DNA of 64,000 nucleotides from Pisolithus tinctorius (lineage: Eukaryota; Basidiomycota; Agaricomycetes; Boletales; Pisolithaceae): the NCBI GenBank assembly GCA_024663395.1, contig JANFAH010000066.1:186001-250000 (forward strand), read 5' to 3'. This document shows positions 34,481 to 46,695 of the stretch, in pieces. The translations under genes and the position numbers were made by a program. Under the pieces are notes generated by a model. The model was given only the letters and a program-made list of their open reading frames with translations. It was not told the origin of the DNA and made no database searches. The first letter of the stretch is position 1; every line of letters begins with the position of its first letter.

Positions 34481-35741
34481 TTACATGCCGGTGAGAGCCT
34501 GCGACACCAACGGAACGCGCATCCAATCACTTCGAGGGACTCCAAGCCAGTTGTGAATATTGTCCCGCATGTAGAATGCCAGTGAGCAACGGTTGCCGCT
34601 CACATCATTCACACCATGCCGCAAAAGCCGGCCGGAAAAAGCTACAACAGTGCCAGGCCGGTAATCAAATTGAAGACCAAGAGAGGGAATGTCCAGAACG
34701 CATTCGGAATAATTGCCGACACTAACGAGCATGTCAAACCAGTCGGCACGGGATTGCGGGTCACAATGGAGGGGAGCAGACCGGTTAGCAATCATGGAGA
34801 TGTTGGTATAAACGGTTGGCCAGTGTCGGAGCGCTGCCGCCATTTCGGGATCATTCACAGCAGACCACTCGGACAGCTGCCGCATAGCTTGGCGACCGGC
34901 ATTGTACAAGGAAGGGTGCATAATTGAGAGTGAAGCAGAGAGAATTGCCAATGGTGTTCGGACCACTTGGATCCATTGCTGAGCGGCGGGAGCCGCAAGG
35001 TCCGCAGATACGGAAGGCTGGTGTGCCCGAGTCTACAACGTTAGAAATAAGTATTTTGAGATAAAGCACTAGGATGATGCGCATGGCATGACCAAGTTGA
35101 TGCCGGGCCGGGGAAAGCTCTAAGCAGCCAGCCGGCAAACGGTGATCCACCCTAAAGTAACCAGGTGATGTTCGCCAGGAACCATCAGATATGCTTCGAG
35201 TCAACATATTGGAAAGTGGGGGAATAGCTCCCACCATCTGGTCCTTGGTAGGGTTGTGAACTGAGGACAGCAGGATGCATCGCAATGCCTACCTGCATTG
35301 ATTGGGACATTGCACTGGGTAGATACCACAAAGCAATTGCATCCCCTTCACCCAGAATGATTGCAGGAACGTCCAAATAACCACTCAGATATGGTGGGTG
35401 AGCGGAAAGGATACGGGCCTCTCAGTTCAAATTGAAACCTGTTTCTCGAGGTGATAGGCTTTCCGACAGCCTTATTAATTCAATGCCGGAGGGAACTGCA
35501 ATAAATGTTAGCGGGACGCGCGGTACCGCTATTAAAACGGCGTATGGGGATTGCGATAGGCCTGGGCCAGTGTTGCCGCCATTTGATTGAGCGCAATACA
35601 TGTCTGGACCTCGGATTCCAGAGGTTGTGGTGGGACAGCAGTAGTGCAAGGGTGCGTCTCATGGAGAACTCGGCGGCGCATGTACTCCGCAAGCTGGTCA
35701 GAAAGCAGATAGTTGGATGGAAAAGAGGCGGTACCAGACAT
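34481..35741 (-). CDS. TET/JBP-family dioxygenase, element 2
   Basis: Second DNA-oxidising dioxygenase gene. The last exon (from about 35020 down to 34481) holds the whole core: APLHCDPQS (HxD), LVSVGNYSECVLDIPSLGLQ, then LLRHGVNDVSGNRCSLAFYM (distal His and the Arg). Upstream exons give YLDVPAIILGEGDAIALWYL, equivalent to the NAPATVLD block of element 1, and an N-terminal piece starting MSGTASFPSNYLLSDQLAEY at 35741. The first junction (near 35545/35500) did not resolve to a phase-perfect intron, so either I have the wrong splice site or the 5' part is damaged. It is divergent in sequence from the element 1 enzyme (about a third identical by eye). Confidence 0.78.
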
Positions 35742-36169
35742 TTCTGCTGCGATCAGGTTCGGGAAGCTGGGGAAATCCACCGGCCTCAAGCGGGATATCG
35801 TCCTGAGACACAAGGAACACACGTGGCACGGATCCCCAGCCGTGGCAATTGTGCGGCCAATATTGACAGCAGTGGCAGCGACTAATGCGGCAACATTGAA
35901 CTAAATGCGGCATAGAAAGCTCTCTGCAGCAACGGGACTACAGGCTCATTGGCATTCCGGGATGCGGCCCAGCCGGAACAAAACCTTCAACAGCTGAGGA
36001 TGCTGCTGAAGTATACATTACTGAAGATATTAGCCCCTTCCACATGTTCCAATTGGGGGTTGCACATTTCTGATACTGCTGGCAACATGAATCAACGTCC
36101 AGATTACCAGCCTGTTTTGCCAGTGGCCTCGTTGAATGGGCAGTTGTTGAGCACCGAGCCAGAGATGGT

Positions 36170-37190
36170 TCAATGGCACTGGCACATCACGGATATGTCA
36201 CTGTAAACCTGGTAGATGGCTTTATAGACTGCCGGCCCCAAAATGACGCTGACATGATTGGGGCCACAGGGAGTAGAGTACACAAAACACCCATTGATCA
36301 TGGGAATGCCCCTATACATTTTCCGGCATTGATTCTGATACAGTAAAGCTACCAGCCTCAAAGGAAACTCATTATAGATGGTTGATAATATGTACACTTG
36401 CTGTATATTCATTCCCGCACCTTTGACACCGACTCCACCCATGCAACCTGTAATGCAAGTTTAGATCGGGTAATGGCTTCCAGTGATGACATCTGCTCCT
36501 GGGAATGTAAGATTAACTTTGAAAGATACGATAATTCCTGATCGATATCCTTCAAGCCTTCTGTGCACATCACGTGTAGTGCAGCGCGTTCGGCAGTGGG
36601 CGATGGATGCGAATTAATAAGCAGTGGTAGTGCAATGCCGCCATTCTGATACCACGGGTGAGTTGAAAGCGGGCGAAATAGTGCCGCCACTTACTGATAC
36701 TCCTGCAAAAAATTCCGCGGCTTCGGCAATTACGTCCCTCAGCGGTCTCCTCTCATATCCCAATTCCACCTTGCCGCTGTCGTTCTGCCACCATGCATGG
36801 GCCATGATAGTGGCCAGTTTGACACGGCACTCCTTAATCCTTGTGACACGGGGATTCAACCTTTTGATAAAAGCTAAAATGTCACGGGGACTCCGTTCGC
36901 CGTTGTTGAGGTACGTTAACAGCCAGTCGGCTGTGAGCGGCATGATAAGTGTGATGGGATGGCGAGATGCCATGCCCATCAGACGCTCCATTGTACCCTG
37001 TACCACTATCAAACATGGCACCAACAGAGGAACAGTGGCTTACCACTTCTGCCAGGAAATATTGATACCAACTGGTGTGCCGGTATTCAGACCAATCCGG
37101 CTTCTTCATGGCAGCGACAAGGCGACGAAACCTCATTCCCATGTACTGCATGGCCATGGAGAGGTCGGCCACGGTGAATGTTGAGGACAT
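36170..37190 (-). CDS. Unrecognised element 2 protein, downstream of KDZ
   Basis: Starts MSSTFTVADLSMAMQYMGMR. Likely exons cover 37190-~37045, ~37000-~36690, ~36640-~36450 and ~36410-36170, with GTAAG-type donors. The product is about 270-300 residues, mostly helical, with WWQNDSGKVELGYERRPL and a heptad-like stretch (DQELSYLSKLILHSQEQMSS). No family recognised and no counterpart found in element 1. It sits 228 bp after the KDZ stop and before TET on the same strand. Confidence 0.55.
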
Positions 37191-37417
37191 GACTTACCGG
37201 CATGAAAGAAGCGATGTCATACTACATAAGTGTTGGCCAACTTTCCCACGGCTTCGCATGTTGGCATGCATTTGCCGTCGAGGCAGTAATCATCAGCAAA
37301 TGCTAGCCTCGCATTCAACTACACCAACTAATATACGATCGATAATCCCAGCATCATTTGGGAGACCTCAAAAATGATTTCATTGCAGACAGCTAGCGGT
37401 CTCTAGATGGAAATGGT

Positions 37418-40400
37418 TCACAGAAGACACGCTAATCTGCCATACATCTGGCATTGGCGTGCGGCATAGCATGCCGGCCCGGCCTGTCCCTTTGCCAATG
37501 TGGCAACCTTTCTGCTGGTCCAAAATCTTACCTTGTTTTCAAAAAAGTTTTTAGTCCACTCCTGCTCACATTTCAACAGCTGAACCTCCTCCTTCCACCT
37601 ATCCCGCAGCGCTCTCATCCGGAGCCAATTGACCCTGTAAACTAGAGAAAATGATAAGTAAATCTCAGATGCTGCTGCCATGTGATTGCTCCTCTCACAT
37701 TCCGACATCCAATCATTAGCGGCTGTGTCCCTTGGTACATCCACGGTCCAGATCCAAGGTAGGGTATCGTCTCTGTGACCTCTGGCATTTGGGTCAGATA
37801 CTGCTGTGCTGATAGTTAGGTCGGAGTCATTCAACTCTTTGTATCGCTCCAGGATATCCGGCCCGGCCCCTAACCTGCCCATTTGAATGCGGCACCGGTG
37901 GTACAGAGCGGCATGACGTTGCACGGCTGCATCAGCATTGGCCACCCTTCCCCAGGCATGTGTTGTCATGTGGTAATTACTTCCATGGCGAATGTCGGTT
38001 CGAAAGATGACCGCCTTCTCTGCAAGCATAAGCCACAGTTCATGAAGACAATCATTGGCCTGTCCTTGCCGCAGTTGCAGCTCCAATAGTGTAACATACC
38101 CCAGGCCAGATCGTTCAAAATGATCTTTGCCAATATTGGATGGCAGTGGCAATGCGATGGTTTCTGGATCATGCGGCTGAGATGACCGGCACAGCTCGGC
38201 ATCCTCGAATCTGTCCCCAAATAGTTTTTCGGCAGTGTCGAAAATGCTGTGGATATGGGACTGGAGACGATCACGGTGACGTGCAATGGTGAGAGTTTGA
38301 GCTTCTGTTGCTCTTGAAGTGATTTGCCGGCATGCCGCTGCAAGCTGGATTTGTGCTTCCTCGATCTTCAATGCCTTGGCAATCCAGGTCACCATACCCT
38401 GGGAATGCCCTGCCTGGGGGATGGCCAGTAAATCTATCTCAATTGCCTTTGCAGAGGGAGCTTCAATACCACTCAGCACAAATCCTGTCCAGGATAACCT
38501 TCAATACCTACCTTTCTGCAGCCTGACCTCAAATATATCCATGGCCTGCGGCCTTGACAGCCTGTTTTCCATTGCCGCTGCCGCCTCTTCCCCCCATGAT
38601 TGGCTGATTGCCGGTGGGACATTACCATTCAAATCAGCAAACCTGCCTTCCACCACTAAATAGGATTCCTCAGCAACCTTGAGTTTCCGCTTGAGTCTTA
38701 TTGCTGTAGCCTGTTAGCCATGCAAATGTGTCTGATAGAAGCACTAGACTTACGCATTCTGACCATTTTCAGGAAATTGCTATCATTCATTTGGAAATCA
38801 AGTACCTCCTGCCGATGGGGAGTAGCCATGCCTCTAGCAGATGGGGAAATGATATTCAGGGAGGACCACAAGGTTTCCATGATCTCCCCATCCACCCGGC
38901 CAGCACCCACAATGAAATTGGGAGCATATCGTGCAAAGCATTCTGTGCGGTGGCCATGAACATGCCACAACCCAATGCCAGGGCAGATCTGCATGCCATC
39001 CGGCATGGATATATAGGCATTGGCATGTAGCCGTCGTTCTAAACCTTTGCTATACTGGCAGTTAATATCATAGAAATGTATCACTTGCTGGCCAGGGACT
39101 GTGCCATGCCTCATGGCATGCACAAGTGCATAGTCCATGTTAACCTGCCTGTGATGCCGATGTCAATATTGGCATATATTGTTACAAGGTTATTCATACT
39201 GTTCGCCCTTCTGAAAGTCGACCATTGCATGCGGCACAAAACAGCCATGCTGCGCACAGGCACATCCACCTATTCCTGTAGATGTGAGCTGCTGCCGGTT
39301 GGCATTTGCTTGATTAACTGCCCGATGATTGCTGCAATCCGAGATCTTGCAGTGTGATCAGTGCATTGGGTAATACATTCCTACACATCACTCACCTCAA
39401 CCACATTTTTAGTGCCGCTCAAATATTCCTTGTATGGCTGTGATGCGACCATGTACCCCTTGCCATCCATCAACCAGGCTTCACTGCCAGCATCCTTTGG
39501 ATGCATATGCTCTGCCTTGAAATTCCCATCCATGACCAAGCTTCTTGCCAGTGTCCAACTGGATTACACAGTGTATAAATGGATAGCAGTGTTCATGGTA
39601 TCACTCACTGGGAATAGTCTGTTGCATCTTCCGAAATGTTGATGCCGGGTTGGGGACATGCCGGACAGAATAACACTAATTCCCCTGGGCTGGCATCCTC
39701 TGCACTCATGTGGGATCCCTGCCATTTCAGTAGTTTCAGGAGCCGCCACATCCTAGCAACTCTCAGCAGTTCCCTGTACCTATCCTATTATCCAGCTAAG
39801 AGTCATGTTGCAGTAAGACAATTCAACAAATAGGACGCACTGGCACCAGATGAGGAAAAGCATTGGAGGTTATGCGGCGAAGTTTGCTGTAGAAATTCAT
39901 CGCTGAGGTACCACATTCCACATTGTCCCGAACGAAGTCATCAAGTACTTGGAAGGTAAATGCAGTCCTTGTGGCCTTTGTGGTAGCAGGAAACATCCCA
40001 GCCTGCATCAGCTGTATGTGTGAATCGTCCGCCCCAGGGCATCTACAATACTGCACATTGCAGTAGTGTATTCCATTGGTGTGCACGACAATTAGACAGC
40101 TTCGGTTCTTTGGGGCCTGCAGATTCGGTGGACAACCATCTTGATCCACATCCTCCCAATCATCTTCCTCCTCAGTTGTGACTTCATCATTTGAACAACC
40201 ACCGGCTGGGCAGTGCTTCCCGCCATGCCCAACATGCAGTACCAAACCGGCCTGAATGGTAAATACAGGAAAGACCCTCATGATTGAGCTGCTTACCAGC
40301 TGCAGGGATGATTCCTCAAAGAATGTTCCATTCCATTGTTCCACCCTGTGGAATGGCTGGTGCTTGTGTTCTGCCTGGCAACACATGGTGCAGAAGACCG

Positions 40401-40870
40401 GCCGATGGGCACACTCAGTGCACCGGAAAATGCCATCCGCTCCACACAGGATACAATCCCTTGGCTCAGGTGGGGCCTCCATGTCCAACAGGATGGCTAG
40501 ATAATGCTGTTGGTGTGGCAACCACTGCTGCAGATAACTATTCTACAATTGTGTGACACTGTCATTGCAGGTTTGTTGGGCAATGCGGCATTCCACACAC
40601 CTGACTTTTCTGAGGTTTAGAAGGTGTTGCAGGCAATTCATCATTATTGCAAGGCAGTTGTACACCCACATCATCCAACAGGCAGTCTGGGTGATCCAGG
40701 ATAACCAAGCCAGGCCGCACAGGAGGCTGAGTTGCATGGCCTGGCACCCGCTTTCTGGGTGCTACTTTTACCATCTTATCCCTATATCCTCGGGTGGTTT
40801 TCACTCTTTGCCAGGTCACCTGGGTCACTCTTGTAGTGGGTCCCACTGGTGCAATCTTTGACTTCCCCAT
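37418..40870 (-). CDS. KDZ transposase with CxC2-like cysteine cluster, element 2
   Basis: DDE transposase related to that of element 1. The N-terminus is basic (MGKSKIAPVGPTTR). The cysteine cluster reads CILCGADGIFRCTEC, then FCTMCCQAEHKHQPFHRVEQ. A downstream block (TAFTFQVLDDF ... TSAMNFYSKLRRITSNAFP) matches element 1 closely. The catalytic Asp of VMDGNF (about 39530), the Asp of HFYDINCQYS and the Glu of GEIMETLWSS are all present. The C-terminal exon (38479-37418) is long, with LSFSLVYRVNWLRMRALRDR as in element 1. Several short introns; I saw no obvious nonsense change in the blocks I translated, but did not fix all junctions. Confidence 0.88.
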
Positions 40871-41364
40871 GATGAATGTTGCAATGCAGAAGGGTTTTGA
40901 TCACAACAAATACATGCAGCGGACACGTGCTAGCAAGGTCTGACCACCAACTATGGTCATGTTGTCTTAGGATCTGGCACATGATTTCAGTGCTGGCACC
41001 GGCACATTGCCCAGAGATCAATGAAATGAATGAGCACTTGCAAAACACCTTGTCCTACATCATACCCATAGTGCCTATACCATCCACAGCGTCTCAATGC
41101 ACATTGCCCAATTACCAAATATCTCAGATCCATGAAGTCTGAGAGGCACTGCCTTTGCACGTGGCTCAGGGATGGAAATCTCATGATTGACTAACAACCT
41201 TAGCCATCTTGGGAAACTGTCCAATCAACTGGCATGCAAGAATGAACTAGACACTGGAATGTAACCTTCATTGACATGGGAGAATGCCAGAAAAGTCTAT
41301 TCTCTTTGACAAACATCATACTAGCTGTCCCCAAAAAATTTGCGCACAACCACCTCCACCCTCA
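40871..41364. promoter_or_regulatory. Divergent promoter region, KDZ (-) / accessory gene (+) of element 2
   Basis: 494 bp between the two start codons. No TATA box identified. The GAAAAATTTTC motif of element 1 is not here. Confidence 0.45.
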
Positions 41365-43569
41365 ATGGCATCCAGTGACTATGAAAGTGAGTCTTTCTCC
41401 AACGACACTGAACCCTCCCCACCACAAAAGGGGACCAGTCTTCAGCCGGCCGAAATTGAGATTCTAGAGGCCGAGCTAGAGTCATGGAAAAATGCCGACC
41501 GAAACAAGAGGAGCTCTATCATGTTAACCCTCAGAAACAAGATAAAGAATCTTGATGTGAATGTGACGCTGAAAACACATGAATGGGTTCAGAAGAAGAA
41601 GGTATGCCATGCTTGCCATTGATGACCTGGCATGTCCTTACCATTTCCAGGCAATTCAGACTTGGTTGTACAACCACGGCCGGAGCCGTAGTCGACGAGC
41701 GCTAATCAAATATGGTGGCGGTTGGACACTGAGGAAGGTGGTCATGCACCATCAAAAGAAATCAATCAACAAAGTGTTGGAAGAAGCTGGGATCAAGCAG
41801 GGATCCGCAGAAATGATCAAGTCTTATCAGAAGGCCGTCGACACCGTCATGAAGTCCCTTACTGCCGAGGAGATACAAGAGGCAGAGGCATTGGCCATAG
41901 AATGGAATGAGCGGCAGCCACCTCGGGATGTTCAGTCAGAGTACGTACCATTTGGAAATGCTGCCTGTCACTCACGAGAAACAGAGCCGCAGAGAAGAAA
42001 GGCCGTAAATATGCTGAGGAATTTGCTAAGGAAATGTGGAAGCGGTGTGGTGCCAGAGTGGTAGTGATGGCGGCATGGGAAGATGCCAATGGAGAGGTGA
42101 TAGTTGGAGCGTGAGGCATTTGTTCTTTGTGCAGATAAGTACCGCCAGATTTTGACCAACTCTTCCAGACATGATTTCAACGATGAATTGGGTAATGGCA
42201 AATTATTTGAGGATTTGGACGAGTGCCGGGATAAATTTGTAAAGTACGCACGAACGGCATTTGGAAATGGCGGCACCAATGCCGAGTCACCAGACGAAGA
42301 TGCCGCTTCACAGTCACGGCCGAGAAAGAGAAACGGGAAACCTAAAACCGTCCTGCCGGTCAGCGACAACGGCACGCCATACATCCCAAACATATTGGAT
42401 ATGCGGGCACCGAAGTTGAAGGATATCATGCAGACGTTTGTGACATTTCACTATCGTATGTACAACAATAGGAGAAATACTGTTCATTGACATGCATTAC
42501 AGGGAAGGCCTGCAGGAATTCACAGGCGACTGTGCCATGGAGTGCAATAATGACCAACACTGCGCTTTATATTGCACCACAGTTTCTGCCACCTGAGGTT
42601 CCCTTCAAAGAGCCAAGCCGACTTACCCAGGACGAGTTGACAGCAATCTTGGAATGGTGGCAAGAGCGAAAAGAGTGGCATCCCAACAATATATGCAGCT
42701 TCAAGAAGTGGCGAGATGCCAGAGGGTCCCTCCGAATGCCGGTGGCAGCGGCCGACAGAAGTGGAGTGAGGATGGGCGCGACGCAGGATTTGGATGGGAC
42801 CCCAGACAACTCAGAAGGCGAAAGGACGATGGATAGAATGATGCGGGGTAGGAGGAAGCAGCAACGGCAAACAGGTATGAAGGAATGCATCTGGAACTTA
42901 AATGTCCGGCAATATTATCTAATGGGGAACAAAGTTGTAGGGTCTGATTCGGACGATGAATCCAATCGCCAACAAATACCATCAACATTGCCGTCAAACG
43001 GAAATGATGGTACGTGTACAAGCACGGTGTATGAAGATGCCGCAGAGGCAGTAGCATTGCCGGACTCCCAGCGGCGGATTGCCGGATCCCGAGCGGCTGA
43101 GGGCGACACCTGCCGGCCATTTGGTAAGCCCGCGGGATCACAACAGCTGAATATTGTTAACCTTAATGGCAGATATGTTTCAGCCATTGGCAAGGAACAA
43201 CCAAACGCCTGGCCACAGGTTGTGGGCAGCACTTCGAGCGCTGTGCAACCTATGACAGAAGGCCGCCGCTACGATTCACCTGATTCTCTCCAGCCAGCAG
43301 AACCTTTGGCAGTGCCAACAACTATCAAGAGCGCCCATAAACAGGAAGATTCAAAGTGCAAGTTGCCCATTCCATTGATGAGTCAGTACTTGTGCCATGG
43401 TCGCTGAATTGTTGATTGACCTCATCTCTCAATTCTAGTGCCCACGCACCGGACCGGCATAGACAATGCGAGCGGTATGCGGCAATCAAAACGGGTGCGG
43501 AAGGCACCAAAGCGGCCTGATGATGATGTTCCTACTCCTAGTCCCTACAAGAAACGTAGGCGATGTTAG
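41365..43569 (+). CDS. Accessory DNA-binding-type protein of element 2 (multi-exon)
   Basis: Starts MASSDYESESFSNDTEPSPP. An early coiled-coil-like segment (IEILEAELESWKNADRNKRS) is followed by a helical, Lys-rich domain (SLTAEEIQEAEALAIEWNER) resembling the HMG-like block of the element 1 accessory protein. A middle region has DNGTPYIPNILDMRAPKLKD, then LTQDELTAILEWWQERKEWH. The C-terminus RKAPKRPDDDVPTPSPYKKR is a good nuclear localisation signal. Introns were recognised near 41600, 41945, 42060, 42455 and 43390 but not all junctions were fixed. Divergent from KDZ, whereas the comparable gene of element 1 is co-oriented. Confidence 0.68.
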
Positions 43570-43629
43570 CATTCGTATTTTACATGGCGATGGAATGTGA
43601 TACTAGATTTTGACAACCAATAGCTACAA

Positions 43630-44670
43630 TTACAATAAATCCTCATCCAGTTCCAATTCATCCTTGCCATCCCAATCGCTGGTCATCAAATCTTGTATAT
43701 ATTGCTGAGTCCTTGCCAGCTGCGCTCTCCTTGAAAGCAACAGACGAAATCGGATGCTTGATTCCACCAATGTATTGCTGTAGTGGTTGTAGGCCGCAAC
43801 AATTGGCCCATCGGTGGTGGTGTTAAGACGGGGTGGGTGCTCATCAGCCGGTCCCGCGAGAAGAACCGCAAGCCGCCGTGCTTTTTCCACTGCCGGATGA
43901 TTGATATGTATGTGAGGGATATCACAAACCACTTACATGTTGTAATTGGCCCTTCATCATGAATTCCTTGTATACCCAAGTCGCTGGCGAATCGTTGGAG
44001 CGTGGAAAAGCGAGCTAATACACTTAATACTGGCGGCAACAAGAGATGACATGGCACTCACAAGTGGCGGCATCGGCGGCCGTAGGCTCCGGAGATGGTT
44101 GCCGTGATGTAGCCGGGATGGGCTGCGGCCCGCCAGCTGCCGCACCATCTAACCGCTCATCCATACGTGCATGTTCCAGGGGACACGGCACAGTCTGGGC
44201 AATGCGTGTGGATGCTGGCAACGATCTAGGTGGGGGTGAGACTGCCGGGGAAGATGTGGGTGAATCCCAGCTGGGCGCAATGGCGGCCAAGGATGGCATG
44301 GAATGACTTCCTTGCCGCGACTCCCATTGTTGATCAGAAGGAGATGGCTGCACCTCCGGCGAAAGTGGCAGGGAGTCCCAAGATGGTGCAAGCATGCTGA
44401 GCGATGGCCGGGAAGGGCCGGCATTCGGCGGCATGGAGGACGATGGCGATCCTAGCTGATAGCCCCAAGCTGGGGCATTCGCGGCCGCTCCGAACGGTAG
44501 AAATTCCGGTTCATCGACGGCCATATCTGTATCATCGGCACCTGGCAATACCCGAGGTTTCTTCCACAGGGAGATGACTGGCGAAGGTTATTGACAGTTT
44601 TATGTTTTAACAACTACTTACATCGAGTGTCCGGACTGCCCGGCCTCCATCTTACTGACTTTTGCTCCAT
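43630..44670 (-). CDS. Ser/Pro-rich protein of unknown function, element 2
   Basis: Starts MEQKSVRWRPGSPDTR with an intron at GTAAGTAG soon after. The second exon encodes a low-complexity Ser/Pro region in which a SMLAPSWDSL-like unit recurs (SMLAPSWDSLPLSPE, SLAAIAPSWDSPTSSP). The last exons encode a helical C-terminus (RFRLLLSRRAQLARTQQYIQ) with an acidic end. No family recognised. It is divergent from the zinc-cluster gene at 44889 across ~220 bp. Confidence 0.55.
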
Positions 44671-44888
44671 GATACTTTGCGATCTGTAGAATGTTGATAA
44701 GTTGATTGAAATATTGTTCCATCGTGTCACAATGTTGGGTTTGGCTATTTGGGCTTGTTTGTCTACCGGCCAGTGTTGATGCCGGCACAATGGTTTATGA
44801 AAATATAAAATGCAGCTGCGCTGCCGATGCAATTGTCAACGATCAATTGACTGCATCGCTCTCACACCAGTACCCAACTTCCACAAAA

Positions 44889-46695
44889 ATGTCCCAACAG
44901 GCTGAAACATCACAAACCGCCGCCGCCGCTTCCCCCGTCGCTCTCCCGTGTGAAATAGTCGCTAATGCCGCAGACATTGTCATGGCGGAGCTTTTGACAC
45001 TCCATGACCATAGGAACAAGCAATACTGGCAAAAAGCTATGCACGTCATTTGGGAGCAGTTGGTTCGTCGCCTGCCGATCTATTTTTTCTCTGGCATTTA
45101 CAACATTCCAGACCCGTGTGCGCCCTTTGGTAGAGGAACTGCCCTCAAAATTCACCATCCCCACCCACCTCATCGCCGCTGAAATGGTTATGAGAGATCC
45201 GGTGGTGCTTACGGCGGTGAAGGAGTGGCTGGACTTTGACAAGATCAGAGACGCAACGGATGCTGATGTTGCCGACCATCCGTGGTACCAGATTGGCCGG
45301 CCAGTCGATAAGGGTAAAGGGCGCGCAGTTCCATTGGAACCGCTTCAGATAAGTGACACTGCCCCCGCCGCTGCTGAAACTTTGGAAGAACCTCGTGGCC
45401 GATCAACCAGTCGCGCTGCTCCCACAGGCACTCGGCCCAGAAGTAGAAGGCCACCGAAGCGTACAAGGTCAGTAGCAGCAAGTGATGCGGACGTTTTGAC
45501 AGCGACTGCTGGAGCATCTGCCGGTCGCGGCCGCTCGATTGCAGGTCTTGCAACCCCCGCTGCTGGCTATATACCCGTTGCCGAAGAAGACCGATGCGAT
45601 AGGTGCACGGAGAAAAACCTGCCATGCGCGGTCAAGCCCGGTTCTGCTTGTTGGCAGTGTAGCTGCCGGAAGTACAGGTGCAGTATCTTCGCTGGAGTGA
45701 AGGCTGCGCGGTCGCAGTCAAGGCGGCCCCGCAGTCGCGCTGTAACTGAGGCGTCTGATGGAGCAGTGGAACGTCCCCAAACTGTCGCAGCCAACCGTCC
45801 CCCCAGCCGACACCGTCCTCAAAGCCCCTCACCAGGGCCATCAGCTACGATATCCTCGGAACCTACCACTCCTGCGCGGCAGACCCGCAAGCGGCGTGCA
45901 GCCACTAGAGGTATGACACCCGCCGCTGGTAAGGCAACCACCTCGGCCGCTCCAACCTCCCGCAGGCAAAGTAAGTCCTCCATTTCCGTCAATCCGCTAT
46001 TCTTATTCGAGCCTAACATAGTTTTCGATGGAGTGGTCATCGTCACTCCATCCTGGCGGCAGTCAGGTCGGCAGACATCAAGCCCAGCATCTCGGCGGGT
46101 GGCAACATCCCAAAGCCGCCTCACTACCCCATCGCGCCCAGTGACGCCCAATGCCACCCCCATGGAGCGCATGGAAGAGGAGATAGCAGCATTGCGGCAG
46201 CAGCATATGGAGATGGTACAAGATCTCCTCGATACCCGCCGTGACCTTGCCGATACCCAACGGGCCCTTGCAGATACCCAGACAGAGTTGCAGACGCTTG
46301 CCGATGTTGTCGAGGCCTTACGGCAGCGCCTGTACCCGTTGCCACACTCCTCACCCGATGCACCTGGACCCTCCCGCCCCTCTGCTGTCGGCTTTGCAAT
46401 TACGAGTCATCAAGCAGTCGTTCCCACTGATGGTGCAAGGATCCTTGACCTTGCACCCACTACGATGGTCCAGGAGGTTGCGATCGATACCGGCATCCTC
46501 CAGAGCCTCCCGGGTGATATGCTTTTAGCCCCTTCTACTTTTCTGCCGCCCACCCACCGTTTTCCATACTCATCCACCGCTGCAGTAGGAGCAGCCCCAC
46601 CCCCTATTTATGTCTCTTTGGGGGCTGTTGCCGATGATGCCGGTGGAGACGATTCCGATGATCAGAATGCCGCTAATTGGATGGACGTAGATTAA
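44889..46695 (+). CDS. Zinc-cluster and coiled-coil protein, element 2 cargo
   Basis: Starts MSQQAETSQTAAAASP. One likely intron (about 45061-45112, weak GTTCGT donor) leads into TRVRPLVEELPSKFTIPTHL. Arg/Pro/Ala-rich linkers flank a Cys-rich module, CDRCTEKNLPC ... CWQCSCRKYRC, with six or more Cys spaced like a compact binuclear zinc cluster. A coiled coil follows (MERMEEEIAALRQQHMEMVQ, then DTRRDLADTQRALADTQ). The C-terminus is acidic. Related proteins are common in mushroom genomes near mobile DNA (general knowledge). It may bind element DNA; the function is unproven. An optional intron with GTAAGT donor lies near 45969. Confidence 0.65.
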
